Shown: piece after piece, positions 60,901 through 64,000 of the stretch
How the letters are laid out: each line of letters opens with the position of its first letter
Position numbering within the stretch: the stretch's first letter is position 1
Source of the DNA: Aphelocoma coerulescens
Lineage: Eukaryota; Chordata; Aves; Passeriformes; Corvidae
Length of the DNA stretch: 64,000 nt
Direction of reading: 5' to 3'
Assembly: GCF_041296385.1 (NCBI RefSeq)
Contig: NC_091015.1
Coordinates: 53,200,345-53,264,344, forward strand
The notes under the pieces: generated by a model
The model's input: the letters and a program-made list of their open reading frames with translations, nothing else
What the model was told of the DNA's origin: nothing
Database searches by the model: none
Program-made: the position numbers and the translations under genes

Positions 60901-63375
60901 CTCCAGGCAACTGTCAGCCTTCAAAAACAACAAGTACAGGTAGAAAAGGAGAAGAGCAATAACTACAGTGAGGAGAACTCCCGGCTGACAAAGATAATCA
61001 CAGAGTTACAGAAGCAGTGTGAGGTCTCACACTCCACTCAGAGCACTGTCCATGACCTGCAGAAGTGCCTACAGTCACTGGAACTGAATGCAGTGGAGCA
61101 GCAGAAGGAGCACTCAACAAAGGCGGAGCAGCTGTTGACCAGCAAGGAAGATTGTGCCTCAGAATTGCAGGTTTCGAATCAGGAGCTGGAGACCTCTAGG
61201 GCTTTGATTGCTGTGAAGGATCTTTGCATTGATGAGCTCAAAGCCAAGCTGAGTTCCACAGAACAGAAGAACCTCAACCTCCTTGCAAAAGTTGATGCTG
61301 CCTTGGACGAAAAGGGACAGCAAGCCATAGCCCAGTATGACTCTGCCCTACAAATACGGGCACTGTTAGAGAAGATTCAGGAGATAGAAAAGGAAAAGGC
61401 AGATATGCAAAGACTCAATGATGAACATACATCTCAGCTGAAAGCAGCAAGGGAGGAGCTGCTGCTGAAAGAACAGGCACAGAAGGAACTGGAATCAAGA
61501 TACAGTAGCCTCACTGCTAACTCCAAAGAAGAGAGTGAAAAGCTGATTGGGAGCCTGGAGACCATGGCAAAGGAAAAGGATGCACTTCAGAAGGCCCTGA
61601 CTCTGAAAGGAAAGGAGATGGCTGAGCTCCAGACCCAGGTAATGGGGTCGCTGGCTCAGGTGGGTTCACTGGAAAAAAATCTTGAGGAAGCCAGGAAGGA
61701 AAAAGAGAAACTTAAGGAGGAGTATGGTAGGAGGGAAGGAGCACTGAAGCAGGAAGCCCAGTCACAAGCAGAGCAACTTGAACTACAGGAGGGTCGCTTA
61801 ACAAAGGTGAGTCAGACTGTGTGTAGCCTTCAGGAGCAAAACCGGAAACTCATGTCTGAGAAGGAGCATCTTGGGCAGAAAGTCAAGGAGCTGGAGGAGC
61901 ACATGGAGCAGCAAAACTCTGCAGTGAGTGAATTGGATGAGGAGAGCAGGAAACTGAAAACAGAGAATGAGAATTTGCAGCAGTCTAAGAAGAAGATGGA
62001 AGAGAAACTGAAAAATCTGGAAGCTTCTAAAGCTTCCCTAGAAGCCGATGTAGCCAAGTTGAGAGCCTCTGAGAAACAACTTCAGAGTGAAATAGATGAT
62101 GCCCTGGTGTCAGTTGATGAAAAAGAGAAGAAGCTCCGGAGTGAGAACAAACAGCTGGATGAAGACTTGCAGAATGCCAGAAGGCAAAGCCAAATTCTAG
62201 AGGAGAGGCTGGAGGCTCTGCGCTCAGACTATGAAGAGCTAAAGCAAAGAGAAGAGACCTCCAAGGAGTCTTATGCCTCATTTGAAGCACAGCTGAAGAG
62301 TGCCAAACAGCATAGTTTACAAATGGAAAAAAGTTTGGACACCTTGAAGGAAAGCAAAGAGTGTCTCCAATCACAGCTCACAGAGAAGGAAGTAGAACTG
62401 CAGGGCATGGAGAGCCAATGTGAGCAGCTAAGAGCAGAAGCTGAAAGGTACAGGAAGAAAGCAGAGACTCTTGAGATAGAAAAGCTCAGTGTTGAAAAGA
62501 CATGCCTTCATCAGACAAAACTTATAGAATCTCTCACGTCAGAAAAGGAATCAGTGGAAAAACAGCAACTACAGCAGGCGGCGTCCCTGGAGAAGGAGGC
62601 AAAAGAGCTGGCCTTCAGACTGACCATGACTGAAGAGCAGTTGGAGGTCAACCGAGGTGAAGTGTCCAGGCTGCAGGCAGAAGTCCTCGACCTACGAGTC
62701 AAGCTTCAGCAGGCCACTGATGAGAGAGAGAGGATGAGAGGTGAGCTGGCAGTCACTGAGACTCTCTTGAGTGAGCAGAAGACGCTTGTCCAGCAGCTGA
62801 AAGAGCAGAGTGAGTCGCTCAACCGAAACCATGTGCAAGAACTGATGCAATGTAAAGAAAGGGAAGAGATGCTGAAAAAAGAGCAGGAGAAAACAGCCCA
62901 TCAAAAAGCTGAGCTGGAAAGTAGTTTAATGAACTTAAAGGAAGAGCTGTCTAAGGTTAAGCGGTATTTGGAAAATGCTAGAGTGGAAAATGAAGAAAAT
63001 AAAGATCTCCTCCACAGGACCAACACTGATATGGCTGAACTTGGTATTCAGATTTGTGCCTTGACCTCTGAAAAGGTGGATGCAGAAGAGCAGTTGGCCC
63101 AGGCCACAGAAAGGTTCAAAGAACTGGAAGAACAGGCAACAGAGCAACAGGAGAAGCTGAAGCTTGACATCTCTAATCTCAGAGAGGAGAACAAGCACCT
63201 GCAAGAGAAATTAGAGGAGGCTCAAATGTGTGCTGCAGCTATTCCAAGTCTGCAATTGCAGCTGGAGACAGTACAGAAACAGGCTAAGAGTTTCCAAGAG
63301 ACCAGCCAAGAAGAGCTGTCTGCAATAAAATTTCAAATGAGCACAGAGATTCTAAATTATCAGACAAAATTCAAG
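51903..63375 (+). CDS. FYCO1: FYCO1 (RUN and FYVE domain autophagy adaptor), 5' part of gene
   Basis: Seven coding exons give 1,088 residues from ATG 51903: 51903-51957, 53451-53557, 54695-54820, 58368-58474, 59344-59487, 60232-60325 and 60745-63375. All junctions are GT/AG and the phases agree. The opening [18 protein letters not shown] and the RUN domain (roughly residues 36-169, including [30 protein letters not shown] and [10 protein letters not shown]) match vertebrate FYCO1 closely. From about residue 230 the protein is a continuous Glu/Lys/Gln/Leu-rich coiled coil. Known family role: FYCO1 binds LC3, Rab7 and PI3P and links autophagosomes and late endosomes to kinesin for plus-end transport. 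Human mutations cause congenital cataract. The rest of the coiled coil and the FYVE finger, LIR and GOLD-like domain lie beyond the right edge, so the gene is incomplete only because of the window. It follows XCR1 on the same strand. Confidence 0.97.
53451..53557 (+). CDS. FYCO1: FYCO1 exon 3 (residues 19-54, RUN domain start)
   Basis: Acceptor TGTTTTAAAG at 53450; donor CAG|GTAAAA. It encodes [17 protein letters not shown] and [10 protein letters not shown], nearly identical to mammalian FYCO1. It ends in phase 0. Confidence 0.96.
54695..54820 (+). CDS. FYCO1: FYCO1 exon 4 (residues 55-96, RUN domain)
   Basis: Acceptor TTTCCTGGTTTAAG; donor GAA|GTAAGT. It encodes [23 protein letters not shown] and [14 protein letters not shown] of the RUN fold. 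Exactly 42 codons, phase 0 at both ends. Confidence 0.97.
58368..58474 (+). CDS. FYCO1: FYCO1 exon 5 (residues 97-132, RUN domain)
   Basis: A strong acceptor (TTTCTCCCCTCCAG) and an AG|GTGAAT donor. It encodes [20 protein letters not shown] and [14 protein letters not shown], near-identical to mammals. It leaves two nucleotides of a serine codon. Confidence 0.97.
59344..59487 (+). CDS. FYCO1: FYCO1 exon 6 (residues 132-180, RUN domain end)
   Basis: Acceptor TTTGTTTTTAAG; donor AG|GTAAGA. It encodes [30 protein letters not shown] and [12 protein letters not shown], closing the RUN domain. A split arginine codon carries into exon 7. Confidence 0.97.
60232..60325 (+). CDS. FYCO1: FYCO1 exon 7 (residues 180-211, Ser-rich linker)
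   Basis: Acceptor TGATCCACAG; donor CAG|GTAAGC. It encodes [20 protein letters not shown] and [12 protein letters not shown], the conserved serine-rich linker after the RUN domain and a likely phosphorylation region. It ends in phase 0. Confidence 0.96.
60745..63375 (+). CDS. FYCO1: FYCO1 exon 8 (residues 212-1088, giant coiled-coil exon)
   Basis: A single 2,631-nt exon (877 codons, phase 0 at both ends) with acceptor TTCTGTTCATTTAG and donor TTCAAG|GTAAAT. The open frame runs only two more codons into the intron before TAA. The sequence is almost wholly heptad-like Glu/Lys/Gln/Leu from about [11 protein letters not shown] onward, the long dimeric rod of FYCO1. Human FYCO1 also has one very large coiled-coil exon here. 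Similarity to myosin rods, golgins and EEA1 reflects coiled-coil composition, not relatedness. Confidence 0.97.
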
Positions 63376-64000
63376 GTAAATTAATGTAATTATTATAGCT
63401 GAGGAAGCTGCTTTACCATCTGCTGCAGCAATTACTGCATGAAATCCTAAGGTTTGTGTGGGTCAGGCTCTGAGACTAACATGCAACTAGCCTAAGCCTG
63501 AGAATCTGAAAATGTCTCTATGCTCATGACCTAGGCCTATCTGAGGTAAAATAACTCCTCAGAGTTCTATGGACATGTGTAATGGAAAGGCCACGTGATA
63601 CGGAAAAGCAAGTCAGTACTCATGAGGGTGATGATTTCTTATGTTGGCACTGAAGGTGGCATCTGCTGTCCCTCTGGTTACAGCTGTGGTTGTTTTCTTT
63701 TTTGGTAGGAGCATTGCAAGACCTGTCTGTCACACCTGTAACACTGCTTCTCCTAAAAACTGATTTTGATGAAAGGAAACTTAAACTGAGACCAGAATGC
63801 AAAAGCATTTAACTCCCACGTGTATTTTTGCTTTCAGCTGCTCAAGGCAGCAGCTGAGAAGATCAAAGTTTTGCTTCCAAAAATGCATGAGTCAGCCCTG
63901 TGTACATAAAACAGCACACCTAAAGCCTGAAACTTCATTGTGTTTGCTTTGCCATTCTGATAAAATGTCTAAGATTGCTGGTTGATCAGAGGCTTATGCC
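63376..64000 (+). other. FYCO1: FYCO1 intron 8, 5' part (runs off the window)
   Basis: It starts GTAAAT. An acceptor-like TTTTTGCTTTCAG at 63837 is followed by an open frame of only 24 codons that hits TAA without a clear donor, so it is not taken as an exon. The next true exon should be to the right. Confidence 0.6.

Noticed and set aside
61830..63204. Several minus-strand frames inside the large FYCO1 exon
   Set aside because: Ser/Leu/Phe-rich antisense shadows of the Glu/Lys/Leu-rich coiled-coil sequence.
63838..63909. Possible FYCO1 exon 9 after a TTTCAG acceptor
   Set aside because: The frame ends at TAA after 24 codons with no clear donor, and the translation does not look like a FYCO1 continuation.
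1..64000. CRISPR arrays, bacterial operons, riboswitches or phage elements
   Set aside because: The sequence is vertebrate nuclear DNA with spliced genes and CR1 elements; no such structures are present.

Overview
The window is vertebrate nuclear DNA and almost certainly from a bird. It has long introns and GT/AG-spliced exons, a CpG-island promoter, and several CR1 LINE fragments ending in the avian-type 3' tail (copies of ATTCTATG or its reverse complement). The gene order matches the chemokine-receptor/FYCO1 block of amniotes (human 3p21.31). The species cannot be fixed from sequence alone.

Layout. (1) A single-exon CC chemokine receptor, closest to CCR8, lies on the minus strand at 3326-4381, with a clear 3' splice acceptor 9 nt before its ATG. 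(2) About 31 kb (4.4-35.6 kb) has no convincing gene. It holds CR1 fragments, a perfect 60-bp tandem duplication, homopolymer tracts and a possible tRNA-derived element. (3) XCR1, the XCL1/lymphotactin receptor, is on the plus strand. Its true ATG is at 35691; the longer open frame from 35679 begins with TTG. (4) About 6 kb of spacer holds three CR1 fragments; the last two are in opposite orientation and end just before a CpG island. (5) FYCO1 is on the plus strand. Its likely first exon is in the CpG island (ending at 42667), followed by a roughly 9.2-kb intron and then seven coding exons (51903-63375). These encode the N-terminus, the RUN domain and most of the central coiled coil. The FYVE, LIR and GOLD-like C-terminal parts lie beyond the right edge.

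The two receptors are class A GPCRs that guide leukocytes: XCR1 marks cross-presenting dendritic cells, and CCR8-type receptors mark T-cell and monocyte subsets. FYCO1 is an unrelated Rab7/LC3/PI3P adaptor for kinesin-driven transport of autophagosomes. It has stayed next to the receptors through evolution. No CXCR6-like frame is visible in the large FYCO1 intron, although mammals carry CXCR6 within the FYCO1 locus. I found no convincing new biological system. The most useful leads are the possible alternative FYCO1 N-terminus, the LRY motif in XCR1 and the apparently receptor-free 31-kb interval.
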